A stretch of 64,000 nt of DNA from Paenibacillus sp. FSL K6-0276 (lineage in GTDB: Bacteria; Bacillota; Bacilli; Paenibacillales; Paenibacillaceae): contig NZ_CP150276.1 of assembly GCF_037977235.1 (NCBI RefSeq), positions 2,480,001 through 2,544,000 on the forward strand, given 5' to 3'. The translations under genes were made by a program, and so were the position numbers. Each line of letters starts with the position of its first letter. Within the stretch, counting starts at the first letter, position 1. Below, one piece after another: positions 63,848 through 64,000 of this stretch. The notes beneath the pieces were generated by a model. It did not search any database. It was not told the DNA's origin and saw nothing but the letters and a program-made list of their open reading frames with translations.

Positions 63848-63852
63848 ATATT

Positions 63853-64000
63853 TTAAGGGTTCATCACATGATGTTCCGAAGGTTTACGATCTTGGAAATG
63901 ACCCATCTTGCTTATTCTTTGCTTCAGCATAGAAGGAAGTCCAGCTTTAAGCTTTTGGGCTTCGTTTTTTGTTAGACGTCCTTCGGTGATGGCTTGATCC
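63853..64000 (-). CDS. Unidentified protein, C-terminal 48 residues (partial)
   Basis: A reading frame entering from beyond the right edge and ending at the TAA complement of 63853-63855. The visible part, AITEGRLTKNEAQKLKAGLP then MLKQRISKMGHF and a basic His-rich end, resembles helical repeat segments of small exported Paenibacillus proteins. I cannot name the family. The 5' end is outside the window. Confidence 0.55.
   Translation of the reverse strand, partial: DQAITEGRLTKNEAQKLKAGLPSMLKQRISKMGHFQDRKPSEHHVMNP

Noticed and set aside
1-64000. CRISPR arrays, tRNA/rRNA genes, prophage or complete insertion sequences
   Set aside because: No regularly spaced repeats, cloverleaf-like genes, phage structural genes or transposases were seen on either strand.

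Overview
The window looks like a chromosomal segment of a spore-forming Bacillota bacterium, most probably Paenibacillus. Three things point there. It carries sporulation genes (spoVM, spoVIF). It has Bacillus-type gene order around the yloA-yloB ... recG block. Ribosome binding sites are strong GGAGG types and TTG/GTG starts are frequent. No rRNA, tRNA, CRISPR array, prophage or transposase gene was found, and most genes are core chromosomal genes.

Layout. 1-9.5 kb: a YugN-like gene, an M20 amidohydrolase, a CBS-pair protein, an XPB-type DNA helicase translationally overlapped by a large helicase-associated partner, ylbF-ylbG, an unrecognised 147-residue protein, a LysR regulator and a PHP phosphoesterase. 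9.5-38.5 kb: the conserved housekeeping block. It runs rqcH (divergent), Ca2+ P-type ATPase, dapF, a YitJ-type homocysteine methyltransferase/MTHFR fusion, yicC, remA, gmk, rpoZ, coaBC, priA, def, fmt, rsmB, rlmN, prpC, prkC, rsgA, rpe, spoVM, rpmB (opposite strand), fakA-like, degV/fakB-like, recG, spoVIF. These genes serve translation and its quality control, nucleotide, CoA and formyl-Met metabolism, replication restart, the PASTA kinase/phosphatase pair and exogenous fatty-acid activation. Relative to B. subtilis, thiN, yloU and the sdaA genes are absent from this block.

38.5-46.3 kb: a YitT-family membrane gene with abnormal 5' and 3' ends, the khtTU K+/H+ antiporter pair, two small membrane proteins, a second Ca2+ P-type ATPase and an NlpC/P60 lipoprotein. 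46.3-54.9 kb: a three-gene TrpXYZ-like ABC importer, an SDR, MgtC, aldose epimerase, and thrS behind a clear T-box. 54.9-64 kb: TraX, a stalk-domain lipoprotein, a metallophosphoesterase lipoprotein, a nitroreductase with a dyad operator, a membrane-anchored parvulin, a single-domain LytTR protein with a cre site, a 6-phosphogluconolactonase-like protein, a short Hfq, a PAP2 phosphatase and the end of one more gene.

The least explained structures are four. First, a two-module intergenic repeat family (four same-strand copies at about 2.4, 7.6, 11.5 and 15.6 kb, plus a lone hairpin module at 19.8 kb). Second, a perfect 21-bp-arm inverted repeat that separates a strong RBS/ATG from the YitT reading frame at 39.6 kb. 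Third, a hairpin element that supplies the C-terminal tail of that same protein. Fourth, the XPB helicase/partner gene pair. All calls come from reading the sequence without database searches.
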